A stretch of 8,136 bases of DNA from an uncultured Oscillibacter sp. (GCA_902462475.1 CABQCB010000066.1:1-8136); one strand, 5' to 3'; numbered from the stretch's first letter, positions 1 through 7,393 are shown. The notes: generated by a model not told the origin, from the sequence alone. A program made the numbers and translations.

Positions 1-80
1 GCGCCTGCGATGAGGCCGATGATGAGCAGCTCGCCGCCTGGGGCGGCAGCCGCCCCGCATGGGCAGAGCCGCCCCGACGG
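1..80. other. Window edge, no supported gene; GC-rich inverted repeat
   Basis: Downstream of pyrG on the minus strand. The only structure seen is a perfect 7-bp inverted repeat with a 3-base loop (GGGGCGG-CAG-CCGCCCC, 40-56). No T tract follows it on either strand, so it is not a convincing rho-independent terminator. Frames open to the left edge exist on both strands, but none has a credible start or ribosome binding site inside the window. Confidence 0.4.
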
Positions 81-1712
<1,632 letters not shown>

Positions 1713-1773
1713 TTATCCTGCCCCTCCCGGGGAAATTGTACGCTCCGCGCAGACAAAAACGACCGCTTTTTCC

Positions 1774-1829
1774 AAAATAAAAAGCACCGCCGGATCCGTT
1801 TGCGGCTGAAAGTCCCTTCTGTAATCCGG
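1774..1829 (-). promoter_or_regulatory. Possible attenuator or terminator in the pyrG leader
   Basis: Reading the minus strand, a T-rich tract TTTTTATTTT (1783-1774) follows potential stems. One pairs CCGGAT (1829-1824) with ATCCGG (1795-1790). A competing 5-bp stem pairs GCCGC (1806-1802) with GCGGT (1790-1786). An upstream hairpin AGAGTCC/GGACTTT (minus strand, about 1837-1808) overlaps the 5' arm of the first stem, so mutually exclusive folds are possible. Pyrimidine-gene leaders in Firmicutes are often attenuated. Here the stems are short and the initially transcribed bases are not the GGGC needed for the known Bacillus pyrG slippage mechanism, so this is only a candidate. Confidence 0.28.
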
Positions 1830-1927
1830 ACTCTCAGCTGCGATCCGCGGTGTCGCCTCCGTGTTCGATTTTCGCCGTGCGGCCTACGCCGCAAACCGCT
1901 GCCAAAGCGCTTCCAAAATACCTTCCA

Positions 1928-1956
1928 AGGATAGCACTGTGCTGTGCAAAAGTCAA
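1928..1956 (-). promoter_or_regulatory. Promoter of pyrG (minus strand)
   Basis: On the minus strand TTGACT (1956-1951) is followed by a 17-base spacer and TATCCT (1933-1928). These are good matches to the -35 and -10 boxes of the vegetative sigma factor. Transcription would begin near 1921, giving pyrG a leader of roughly 220 bases. No better pair was found closer to the gene. Confidence 0.6.
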
Positions 1957-1968
1957 CGACGCGGTTTT

Positions 1969-1990
1969 GAACAGTTCGTGCATGAACAGT
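1969..1990. promoter_or_regulatory. Candidate operator: palindromic half-sites between divergent promoters
   Basis: A perfect interrupted palindrome GAAC-A-GTTC (1969-1977) is followed directly by a second GAAC, so GTTC-GTGCAT-GAAC (1974-1987) forms an almost perfect 14-base palindrome. GAACAGT occurs twice in direct orientation (1969-1975 and 1984-1990, 15-base period). The cluster lies 13 bases upstream of the pyrG -35 box and about 25 bases upstream of the transporter -35 box, where a regulator of one or both promoters could bind. No regulator is encoded nearby. Confidence 0.35.
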
Positions 1991-2014
1991 ATTTGTTTTT
2001 GGCAAAAATGACGG

Positions 2015-2043
2015 TTGACTTTACCCCTTTAAAGCTGTATGTT
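2015..2043 (+). promoter_or_regulatory. Promoter of the first transporter operon
   Basis: TTGACT (2015-2020), a 17-base spacer and TATGTT (2038-2043) fit a sigma-A promoter. The AT-rich stretch 1991-2009 just upstream could help polymerase binding. Transcription would start near 2050, leaving a leader of about 107 bases before the binding-protein start codon. Confidence 0.65.
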
Positions 2044-2056
2044 GTAAAAGTAACGG

Positions 2057-2100
2057 GAGAGGTGATTTGGAAGCACCTCTCTCCCTCCGCCGGTGCGGAG
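2057..2100 (+). promoter_or_regulatory. Two consecutive hairpins in the leader of the first operon
   Basis: The first hairpin has a perfect 8-bp stem, GAGAGGTG (2057-2064) with CACCTCTC (2074-2081), and a 9-base loop. The second is a 6-bp stem CTCCGC/GCGGAG with a CGGT loop (2085-2100). No U tract follows either, so they are not terminators. No T-box motif is present in this leader. They may stabilise the 5' end of the mRNA or form part of an unrecognised leader. Confidence 0.4.
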
Positions 2101-2156
2101 GCGCGCCCGGGGCAGCGCTCCGGTGCCGACGATCCAATGAAAAGGAGAGCTCTGCC

Positions 2157-3140
2157 ATGAAGAAGAAATTGCTTGCTTTGACTCTGGCCGGCGTGATGGC
2201 GCTGAGCCTGGCTGCCTGCGGCAGCACCGAGGAGACCCAGGATCCCGCCGCCTCCGGCGACGGCACCTATACCATCGGCATCTGCCAGCTGGTGCAGCAC
2301 GACGCGCTGGATGCCGCCACCCAGGGCTTTATCGACGCGGTGAAGGAGGGCCTTGGTGAAGAAAACGTCACCATTCTGGAGCAGAACGCCTCCAACGATC
2401 CCGCCGCCTGCTCGTCCATCTGCGGCCAGTTCGTCACCGAGGGCGTGGACCTGATCCTGGCCAACGCCACCCCGGCCCTGCAGGCCGCCGTGGCCGCCAC
2501 CGGCTCCATCCCCATTCTGGGCACCTCCGTCACCGAGTACGGCGTGGCCCTGGACATCGATAACTTCAGCGGCACCGTGGGCGGCAACGTCTCCGGCACC
2601 TCCGACCTGGCGCCTCTGGACCAGCAGGCCGCCATGGTAAAGGAGCTGTTCCCCAACGCCAAGACCGTGGGATTGGTGTACTGCTCCGGCGAGCCCAACA
2701 GCCAGTACCAGGTGGACACCGTCAAGGGCTATCTGGAGGATCTGGACTACACCTGTGAGCTGTATAGCTTCGTGGACTCCAACGACGTCACCTCCGTGGT
2801 CAAGACCGCCTGCGACAACAGCGACGTTTTGTACATCCCCACCGACAACACCGCCGCCTCCAACGCCGAGGCCATCAACAACGTGGCCCAGCCCGCCGGC
2901 GTGCCCATCGTGGCCGGCGAGGAGGGCATCTGCGCCGGCTGCGGCGTGGCGACGCTGTCCATCAGCTACTATGACCTGGGCGTGGCCACCGGCAACATGG
3001 CCGTGCGCATCCTCAAGGACGGGGAGGACATCTCCACCATGGCCATCGAGTACGCGCCCCAGTTCACCAAGAAGTACAACGTGGATCTGGCGGACGCCCT
3101 GGGCGTGGCCATCCCCGAGGACTACGTGGCCATCGGCTGA
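2157..3140 (+). CDS. ABC transporter substrate-binding lipoprotein (TrpX-like family), system 1
   Basis: A 327-residue extracytoplasmic binding protein that would deliver a small solute to the permease and ATPase encoded next. The start at 2157 is chosen because GGAG lies 9 bases upstream and because it gives a classic lipoprotein signal: MKKK, a hydrophobic core, and the lipobox LAAC with Cys21 as the lipidated residue. An in-frame TTG at 2067 would bury this signal. The mature part resembles the ABC_sub_bind family (COG2984), whose best-known member is the tryptophan-binding TrpX. Family-like stretches are ANATPALQAAV (102-112), NVSGTSD (144-150), PNAKTVGLVYCSGEPNS (166-182), YIPTDNTAASNAEAI (226-240) and YYDLGVATGNMAVRIL (271-286). 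The usual TDP loop is replaced by SVTEYGVAL. Eight cysteines besides Cys21 include a CxxC (259/262) and a C-x3-C (85/89), unusual for an exported protein. The ligand cannot be told from the sequence: an amino acid is likely, tryptophan only possible. Confidence 0.9.
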   Translation: MKKKLLALTLAGVMALSLAACGSTEETQDPAASGDGTYTIGICQLVQHDALDAATQGFIDAVKEGLGEENVTILEQNASNDPAACSSICGQFVTEGVDLILANATPALQAAVAATGSIPILGTSVTEYGVALDIDNFSGTVGGNVSGTSDLAPLDQQAAMVKELFPNAKTVGLVYCSGEPNSQYQVDTVKGYLEDLDYTCELYSFVDSNDVTSVVKTACDNSDVLYIPTDNTAASNAEAINNVAQPAGVPIVAGEEGICAGCGVATLSISYYDLGVATGNMAVRILKDGEDISTMAIEYAPQFTKKYNVDLADALGVAIPEDYVAIG

Positions 3141-3159
3141 TCGGACGCAAACTGAACCC

Positions 3160-3192
3160 ATCCGCGGGAGAGGGCTTCCCCCTCCCGCGGAT
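3160..3192 (+). repeat. Strong intercistronic hairpin after the first binding-protein gene
   Basis: A perfect 11-bp stem, ATCCGCGGGAG (3160-3170) with CTCCCGCGGAT (3182-3192), is extended inside the loop by further G-C pairs. Only a short ATTTG follows, so termination would be partial at most. A smaller hairpin GCCGT-AGA-ACGGC follows at 3201-3213. Its place between the binding-protein gene and the permease fits the known pattern in which such hairpins protect upstream mRNA or reduce read-through, giving more binding protein than membrane subunits. Confidence 0.7.
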
Positions 3193-3245
3193 TTGTGCAA
3201 GCCGTAGAACGGCAAATTTCCAAGGGAACAACGGAGGAGAAAACC

Positions 3246-4208
3246 ATGCTTGATTTTGCAAAGCTGCTGGGCAGTCTGCCGGGCGGCGTGGCCCAGGGAC
3301 TGATCTGGGGCATCATGGCCATCGGCGTATACCTCACCTACAAGATCCTGGACATTGCCGACCTGACCGTGGACGGCACCATGTCCACCGGCGGTGCCGT
3401 GTGCGTCATGATGATCCTGGGCGGGCACAGCATGCCCGTGGCCCTGGCCGCCGCGTTTCTGGCCGGTATGGCCGCCGGATTCATCACCGGCTTTCTGCAC
3501 ACGGTCATGGGCATCCAGGCCCTGCTGGCCGGCATTCTGACCCAGCTGTCCCTGTACACCATCAACCTCAAGATCATGGGCTGGGGCACCGGTGCCGGCA
3601 AGGCCAACCAAGCCATCAGCGTGGACAAGTACGACCTGGTGGTCTCCTCCCGCTACCTCTTCGACGGCAGCTATCCCTGGTACAAGAGCCCCATTTTGTG
3701 GGGCGCCGTGTTCTGTCTGGTCATCATCCTGGCGCTGTACTGGTTCTTCGGCACGGAGCTGGGCTGCTCCATCCGCGCCACCGGCGCCAACCCCAACATG
3801 AGCCGGGCCCAGGGCATCAACGTGGACTTCAACAAGGTGCTGGGCCTCATGCTCTCCAACGGCCTGGTGGCGCTGTCCTCCGCTTTGCTTGCCCAGTATC
3901 AGGGCTTCATCGACATCAACTCCGGCCGGGGCGCCATCGTCATCGGCCTGGCCGCCGTCATCATCGGCGAGGTGCTCTTCTCCAAGATCTTCCGCAACTT
4001 CGGACTGAAGCTGGCGGCGGTGGTCCTGGGCGCCATCATCTACTATCTGGTCATGCAGGTGGTGCTGTGGCTGCGGGTGGACTCCGACATGCTCAAGCTC
4101 CTCACGGCCGTGATCGTGGCCATCTTCCTGGCCGTGCCCTATCTCAAGGGCAAGCACAGCCGCCCCAAGCTGACGGTTGCCACCAAGGGAGGTGCAGACC
4201 ATGCTTGA
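3246..4208 (+). CDS. ABC transporter permease, BPD_transp_2 / TrpY-like family, system 1
   Basis: A 320-residue inner-membrane subunit forming the transport channel for the system whose binding protein precedes it. ATG at 3246 follows GGAGGAG by 6 bases. Hydrophobic segments occur at roughly 13-33, 47-60, 64-86, 89-107, 149-167, 197-217, 229-245, 254-276 and 282-299, fitting the 8-10 helices usual for this family (COG4120, PF02653). The cytoplasmic loop TELGCSIRATGANPNMSRAQ (170-189), ending in GIN, matches the conserved coupling region that docks to the ATPase. The N-terminal motif VYLTYKILDIADLTVDGT (28-45) is also found, slightly changed, in the second permease of this window, showing common descent. 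The last 8 bases overlap the ATPase gene, so the two are translationally coupled. Confidence 0.92.
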   Translation: MLDFAKLLGSLPGGVAQGLIWGIMAIGVYLTYKILDIADLTVDGTMSTGGAVCVMMILGGHSMPVALAAAFLAGMAAGFITGFLHTVMGIQALLAGILTQLSLYTINLKIMGWGTGAGKANQAISVDKYDLVVSSRYLFDGSYPWYKSPILWGAVFCLVIILALYWFFGTELGCSIRATGANPNMSRAQGINVDFNKVLGLMLSNGLVALSSALLAQYQGFIDINSGRGAIVIGLAAVIIGEVLFSKIFRNFGLKLAAVVLGAIIYYLVMQVVLWLRVDSDMLKLLTAVIVAIFLAVPYLKGKHSRPKLTVATKGGADHA

Positions 4209-4995
4209 ACTGAAAAACGTGTGGAAAGTGTTCAATGCGGGCACCGTCAACGAAAAGCAGGCATTGCGGGGCGTGGATCTGACCCTCAATGACGGGGACT
4301 TCGTCACCGTCATCGGCGGCAACGGCGCGGGAAAATCCACCATGCTCAACGCCGTGGCCGGTACCTACGGCGTGGACGCCGGCTCCATCATCATCGACGG
4401 CACCGACGTGACCCGCCTGCCCGAGTACAAGCGGGCTTCCTTCATCGGCCGGGTGTTCCAGGACCCCATGCTGGGCACCGCACCCACCATGCAGATCGAG
4501 GAGAACATGGCTCTGGCTGCCCGCCGGGGCCAGCGCCGGGGCCTGGGCTGGGGCATCACCCGGGCAGAGCGGGCGGAGTACCGCCGGCTTTTGGAGCGGC
4601 TGGACCTGGGCCTGGAGAATCGCCTGACCAGCAAGGTGGGGCTTCTCTCCGGCGGCCAGCGCCAGGCGCTGACGCTGCTGATGGCCTCCATGAAAAAGCC
4701 CAAGCTGCTGCTTCTGGATGAGCACACCGCCGCCCTGGACCCCAAGACCGCTGCCAAGGTGCTCTCCCTTTCCGACCAGATCGTGGCGGAAAACCATCTG
4801 ACCACCATGATGGTCACCCACAACATGCGTGACGCCATTGCCCACGGCAACCGGCTCATCATGATGTATGACGGCCGCATCGTCATCGACGTGGCCGGTG
4901 AGGAGAAGAAAAAGCTCACCGTGCCCGACCTGCTGGCCTTGTTCAGCAAGGTCAGCGGCAGCGACGAGGCCGACGACAAGCTGCTTTTGTCTTAA
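4201..4995 (+). CDS. ABC transporter ATP-binding protein, TrpZ-like, system 1
   Basis: A 264-residue cytoplasmic ATPase that drives the preceding permease. ATG at 4201 was chosen over the in-frame ATG at 4177 because GGGAGG sits 8 bases before it and the protein then opens with the family-typical MLELKNVWKVF. All motifs are present in order: Walker A GGNGAGKST (39-47), Q-loop Gln87 in VFQDP, signature LSGGQRQ (149-155), Walker B LLLLDEH (169-175, Asp173/Glu174), D-loop ALD (178-180) and the switch His207 in VTHN. The glutamate and histidine needed for ATP hydrolysis are intact. The HTAALDPKTA wording after Walker B is typical of the ATPases that pair with TrpXY-type components (COG1101-like). 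It is the last gene of the operon and is followed 8 bases later by a terminator. Confidence 0.95.
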   Translation: MLELKNVWKVFNAGTVNEKQALRGVDLTLNDGDFVTVIGGNGAGKSTMLNAVAGTYGVDAGSIIIDGTDVTRLPEYKRASFIGRVFQDPMLGTAPTMQIEENMALAARRGQRRGLGWGITRAERAEYRRLLERLDLGLENRLTSKVGLLSGGQRQALTLLMASMKKPKLLLLDEHTAALDPKTAAKVLSLSDQIVAENHLTTMMVTHNMRDAIAHGNRLIMMYDGRIVIDVAGEEKKKLTVPDLLALFSKVSGSDEADDKLLLS

Positions 4996-5003
4996 CCCCC
5001 TCC

Positions 5004-5039
5004 GCCCTTCCCGCTTCCGGCGGGAGGGGCTTCCTTTTT
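5004..5039 (+). terminator. Rho-independent terminator of the first transporter operon
   Basis: An 11-bp GC-rich stem (5004-5014 with 5020-5030, one G-T pair) encloses a TTCCG loop and is followed by TTCCTTTTT. It begins 8 bases after the ATPase stop codon and separates the first operon from the T-box-controlled one. Confidence 0.9.
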
Positions 5040-5059
5040 CGCCCTTCCGGAAGGCTACG

Positions 5060-5110
5060 AAAAATTTTTGCGGATTGGTGGTTGACAATCGTCCGCCCAG
5101 TGCGTATAAT
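5060..5110 (+). promoter_or_regulatory. Consensus promoter with upstream A5T5 tract, driving the T-box operon
   Basis: TTGACA (5082-5087) and TATAAT (5105-5110) are exact matches to the sigma-A consensus and are separated by the optimal 17 bases. AAAAATTTTT (5060-5069) falls at about -57 to -48, the position of an UP element that contacts the polymerase alpha subunit. A 12-base palindrome CCTTCCGGAAGG (5043-5054) lies just upstream. Transcription should start near 5117. Confidence 0.9.
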
Positions 5111-5116
5111 GTGAAT

Positions 5117-5393
5117 AATTTCAAATCAAAACCTGTGAGCAAGAGGAGTAACCGGTTTCGGTCACCTTTCAGAGAGCCGCGGATGGTGGGATCGCGGCAG
5201 AGGACGTTCCGGCGAATGGACTTGTGAGGGCAGAGCGAACGGCCACGCGCCCAGTAGCCTCTGACGGGGCCCGCACCCGTTACCAGGGCGGCACGGATCA
5301 TTGTCCGTGAAACGAGCGGGCGCAGTTTGCGTCAACTTGGGTGGTACCGCAGGATCAGAAGTCTTGTCCCAAATCTGGGACGGGGCTTTTTTT
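5117..5393 (+). promoter_or_regulatory. T-box riboswitch, probably tRNA-Trp specific
   Basis: A complete T-box leader: it binds a specific tRNA and lets transcription continue only if the tRNA is uncharged. Stem I shows AGTA (5147-5150) opposite GAA (5214-5216), the loop-E pair of the specifier loop, bounded by helices CAAG/CTTG (5140-5143, 5221-5224) and CCGG/CCGG (5152-5155, 5209-5212). The distal arm carries AGAGAG (5171-5176) and a GGTG terminal loop (5184-5187). Directly after GAA comes TGG followed by A (5217-5220), so the specifier reads UGG, Trp. AUG (Met, 5216-5218) is a less likely frame. Stem III is CACGGA/TCCGTG (5292-5309). The T-box sequence TTGGGTGGTACCGC (5337-5350) is nearly canonical and overlaps the antiterminator/terminator switch. 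The bulge is UGGU, which prefers an A discriminator, whereas bacterial tRNA-Trp normally has G, so U-G wobble would be needed. Tryptophan T-boxes upstream of trpXYZ are known in Firmicutes. Confidence 0.93.
5359..5393 (+). terminator. Terminator of the T-box riboswitch
   Basis: A 12-bp stem (5359-5370 with 5377-5388, loop AAATCT) whose core is GTCCC/GGGAC is followed by an uninterrupted T tract (5387-5393). It forms when the cognate tRNA is charged. The 5' arm lies just after the T-box sequence, as expected for the competing antiterminator. Confidence 0.93.
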
Positions 5394-5418
5394 GTTTGCC
5401 CGGAAAGGAGCGTTTCTC

Positions 5419-5472
5419 ATGAAAGAAAATACCCGGCGATGGCGCCTTGGAGCTTTGGTTTTTTCCCGCTGA
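5419..5472 (+). CDS. Possible 17-residue leader peptide
   Basis: ATG at 5419 is preceded by AAAGGAG (5404-5410) with ideal 8-base spacing and opens a short frame, MKENTRRWRLGALVFSR, ending at TGA 5470-5472. It lies between the T-box terminator and the binding-protein gene and contains one Trp codon. It resembles no protein I recognise. It could be a translated leader affecting the next gene, which starts 34 bases later, a remnant of an older start, or chance. The strong ribosome binding site is the only real evidence. Confidence 0.3.
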   Translation: MKENTRRWRLGALVFSR

Positions 5473-5506
5473 ACCCACATTTTGATGAATTAAAGGAGAA
5501 TTGACT

Positions 5507-6484
5507 ATGAAAAAGTTCCGTATGATCGCCGCCGCTCTGGCCCTCGTCCTGGCTCTGCCCCTGACCGCCTGCGGCCAGAAGGAATCGGAAAGCACCGTTT
5601 ACTCCATCGGCATCAGCCAGTACGGCGAGCATGCCTCTTTGGACAACTGCCGCATCGGCTTCCTCCAGGGTCTGGAGGAGGCAGGCCTGGTAGAGGGCAC
5701 CGACTTCACCGTGGATTACCAGAACGCCGGCTTTGATGACACTGTCGCCCGCCAGATCGGCGACTCCTTCTCCGCCGCCGACGTGGACCTGATGGTGGCC
5801 ATCGCCACGCCTGCCGCCGTGGCCTGCTACGCCGCCGCGGAGAACAAGGACATTCCCGTGATCTTCACCGCCATCAACGACCCCGTCCAGGCGGGACTGG
5901 ACTCCGGCAACGTCACCGGAACCTCCGACGCCCTGCCGGTGGAGGCGCAGCTCCAGCTGATCCGTCAGCTGCAGCCCGAGGCCAAGACCATCGGCATCCT
6001 CTACACCACCAGCGAGCCCAACTCCGTTTCCACCATCGCCGAATACCAGGAAAAGGCCCCGGATTACGGCTTCACCATCGACGCCGTGGGCGTCACCTCC
6101 CAGGCCGAGGTCACTCAGGCGGCGGACACTCTCCTCTCCCACGGCGTGGACGCCATGTCCAACCTGACGGACAACAACGTGGTGGGCGTGCTGCCCGCCA
6201 TTCTGGAAAAGGCCAATGAGGCAGGCGTGCCCATCTACGGCTCCGAGGTGGAGCAGGTGAAGCTGGGATGCGTTGCCTCCGCCGGTATCGACTATGTCCA
6301 GCTGGGCAAGCAGACCGGTCTCATGGCCGCCAAGGTCCTGCGTGGCGAGGCCACCTGCGCCGACCTCCCCTATGAGACCATCTCCGAATACAGCATCTAT
6401 ATCAACTCTCCCGCGCTGGACGCCATGGGCATCTCCGTTCCCGAAGAGATCGCCGAAATCGCCGTGGAAAGCTCCGCGCAGTAA
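5507..6484 (+). CDS. ABC transporter substrate-binding lipoprotein (TrpX-like), system 2
   Basis: A 325-residue binding protein, first full-length gene of the T-box operon. ATG at 5507 lies 8 bases after AAAGGAG. A TTG 6 bases earlier is in frame but has poorer spacing. The signal peptide MKKFRM plus a hydrophobic core ends in lipobox LTAC, with Cys22 lipidated, so the protein is anchored outside the cell membrane. Family motifs are clearer than in the first system: ATPAAVACYAAAENKDIPVI (100-119), the TAINDPVQAGL loop (121-131), NVTGTSD (135-141), AKTIGILYTTSEPNS (159-173), LTDNNVV (220-226), and IDYVQLGKQTGLMAAKVLRG (261-280). These match the COG2984 ABC_sub_bind family that includes tryptophan-binding TrpX. 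Control by a probable Trp T-box makes tryptophan or a precursor or relative the best guess for the ligand. It is a distant paralogue of the protein at 2157-3140, not a recent copy. Confidence 0.92.
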   Translation: MKKFRMIAAALALVLALPLTACGQKESESTVYSIGISQYGEHASLDNCRIGFLQGLEEAGLVEGTDFTVDYQNAGFDDTVARQIGDSFSAADVDLMVAIATPAAVACYAAAENKDIPVIFTAINDPVQAGLDSGNVTGTSDALPVEAQLQLIRQLQPEAKTIGILYTTSEPNSVSTIAEYQEKAPDYGFTIDAVGVTSQAEVTQAADTLLSHGVDAMSNLTDNNVVGVLPAILEKANEAGVPIYGSEVEQVKLGCVASAGIDYVQLGKQTGLMAAKVLRGEATCADLPYETISEYSIYINSPALDAMGISVPEEIAEIAVESSAQ

Positions 6485-6504
6485 ACCATCAGGAGGAATT
6501 ACTT

Positions 6505-7371
6505 ATGAAACTCATCACCTATCGCTTCCGGGACGCCGAGCACGTAGGCGCCCTGACCGGAGACGGCGCCCATGTGGCGCCGCTCCCCTTTGCGGATATG
6601 AATGCCCTTATCGGCTCGGCCTCCCTGGCCCAGCTGCAATCCCTGGCCGCTCAGGCGCAGGAGGCCGGTGCCGTGATCCCCACGGACCAGGTCACGCTCC
6701 TGGCTCCCATCCCCCGCCCCCGGCAGGACATTTTGTGCCTGGGCATGAACTATAAGGCCCACGAGGCGGAGGCCGCCCGCTACGACGCGGACGCCTTCAC
6801 CAAGGAAAAGCCCGTAGCCGTGTACTTTTCCAAGCGGGTCAGTGAGGCAGTAGCCCCCGGCGGCATCATCCCCCGCCATGCGGGTCTGGTGGAAAAGCTG
6901 GACTATGAGGTGGAGCTGGCAGTGATCCTGGGCAGGGATGCCCGGGACGTGCCCGCGGAAAAGGCCGCCGACTACATCTTCGGCTACACCATCGTCAACG
7001 ACGTCTCCGCCCGGGACCTGCAGACCGGCCACAAGCAGTGGTACTTCGGCAAGAGCCTGGACGGCTTCACCCCCATGGGCCCCTGCATCGTCACCGCCGA
7101 CGAGATCGCCTTCCCCCCGGCACTGGACATCTCCTCCACTGTCAACGGCGAAGTGCGCCAGCATTCCAACACATCCCTGTTTTTGACCGATATCCCCGCC
7201 CTTCTTTCTGAGCTCTCCGCCGGCATGACGCTGCTGCAGGGCACCATCATCGCCACCGGCACCCCTGCCGGCGTGGGCATGGGCTTCGATCCCCCCCGGT
7301 TCCTGGAGACGGGCGACACCGTCTCGTGCACCATCGAGGGCATCGGCACGCTGACCAATACCGTCCGCTGA
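6505..7371 (+). CDS. Fumarylacetoacetate hydrolase (FAH) family protein
   Basis: A 288-residue cytosolic enzyme of the FAH superfamily, whose members cleave C-C bonds in acylpyruvates, decarboxylate oxaloacetate, or hydrate or isomerise ring-cleavage products. ATG at 6505 follows AGGAGG by 8 bases, 20 bases after the binding-protein gene. A short N-terminal domain (1-70) precedes the catalytic domain (PF01557, about 72-287). Visible active-site elements are NYKAHEAE (82-89) with the lid His86/Glu89 pair, the metal ligands Glu135 and Glu137 in DYEVELAV and Asp166 in NDVSARDLQ, Lys183 in FGKSLDGF, and TGTPAGVG (251-258). All are intact, so an active Mg/Mn-dependent enzyme is expected. The N-terminal arrangement is typical of acylpyruvase/HHDD-isomerase-like members rather than true FAH, which is longer. 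The exact substrate cannot be read. Its place within a transporter operon under a probable Trp T-box suggests action on an imported, possibly aromatic-derived compound. Confidence 0.93.
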   Translation: MKLITYRFRDAEHVGALTGDGAHVAPLPFADMNALIGSASLAQLQSLAAQAQEAGAVIPTDQVTLLAPIPRPRQDILCLGMNYKAHEAEAARYDADAFTKEKPVAVYFSKRVSEAVAPGGIIPRHAGLVEKLDYEVELAVILGRDARDVPAEKAADYIFGYTIVNDVSARDLQTGHKQWYFGKSLDGFTPMGPCIVTADEIAFPPALDISSTVNGEVRQHSNTSLFLTDIPALLSELSAGMTLLQGTIIATGTPAGVGMGFDPPRFLETGDTVSCTIEGIGTLTNTVR

Positions 7372-7393
7372 GCGGACAAAGGAGGCCTTTTCT

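Noticed and set aside
1..80. Gene fragment at the left edge, for example a minus-strand frame giving a hydrophobic GELLIIGLIAG stretch
   Set aside because: No ATG, GTG or TTG start exists in that frame after the pyrG stop, and no ribosome binding site is visible.
1728..1760. TACAAT on the minus strand as a pyrG-proximal -10 box
   Set aside because: No acceptable -35 hexamer lies 16-18 bases upstream. The TTGACT/TATCCT pair further upstream is much better.
2067..2156. In-frame TTG extension of the first binding protein by 30 residues
   Set aside because: It would place an Arg-rich segment before the lipoprotein signal peptide. The ATG at 2157 has its own SD and gives a correct lipobox.
2062..2160. 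GTG-initiated frame ending at TGA overlapping the binding-protein ATG, with one Trp codon, as a leader peptide
   Set aside because: The SD-like GGGAG is only 2 bases from the GTG, there is no run of Trp codons, and no terminator hairpin follows.
1953..4349. 798-codon open frame on the minus strand opposite the first transporter genes
   Set aside because: Its composition (Gly, His, Val, Asp, Gln repeats) is typical of a shadow frame of high-GC genes. The opposite strand encodes a binding protein and permease with clear motifs and ribosome binding sites.
5043..5054. CCTTCCGGAAGG palindrome as a second terminator of the first operon
   Set aside because: The 12-base palindrome has no loop beyond its centre, and the T5 tract is separated from it by a run of A and other bases. 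The terminator at 5004-5039 is sufficient.
5301..5504. 67-codon open frame running through the T-box and its terminator
   Set aside because: It overlaps conserved riboswitch structure, has no SD, and encodes nothing recognisable.
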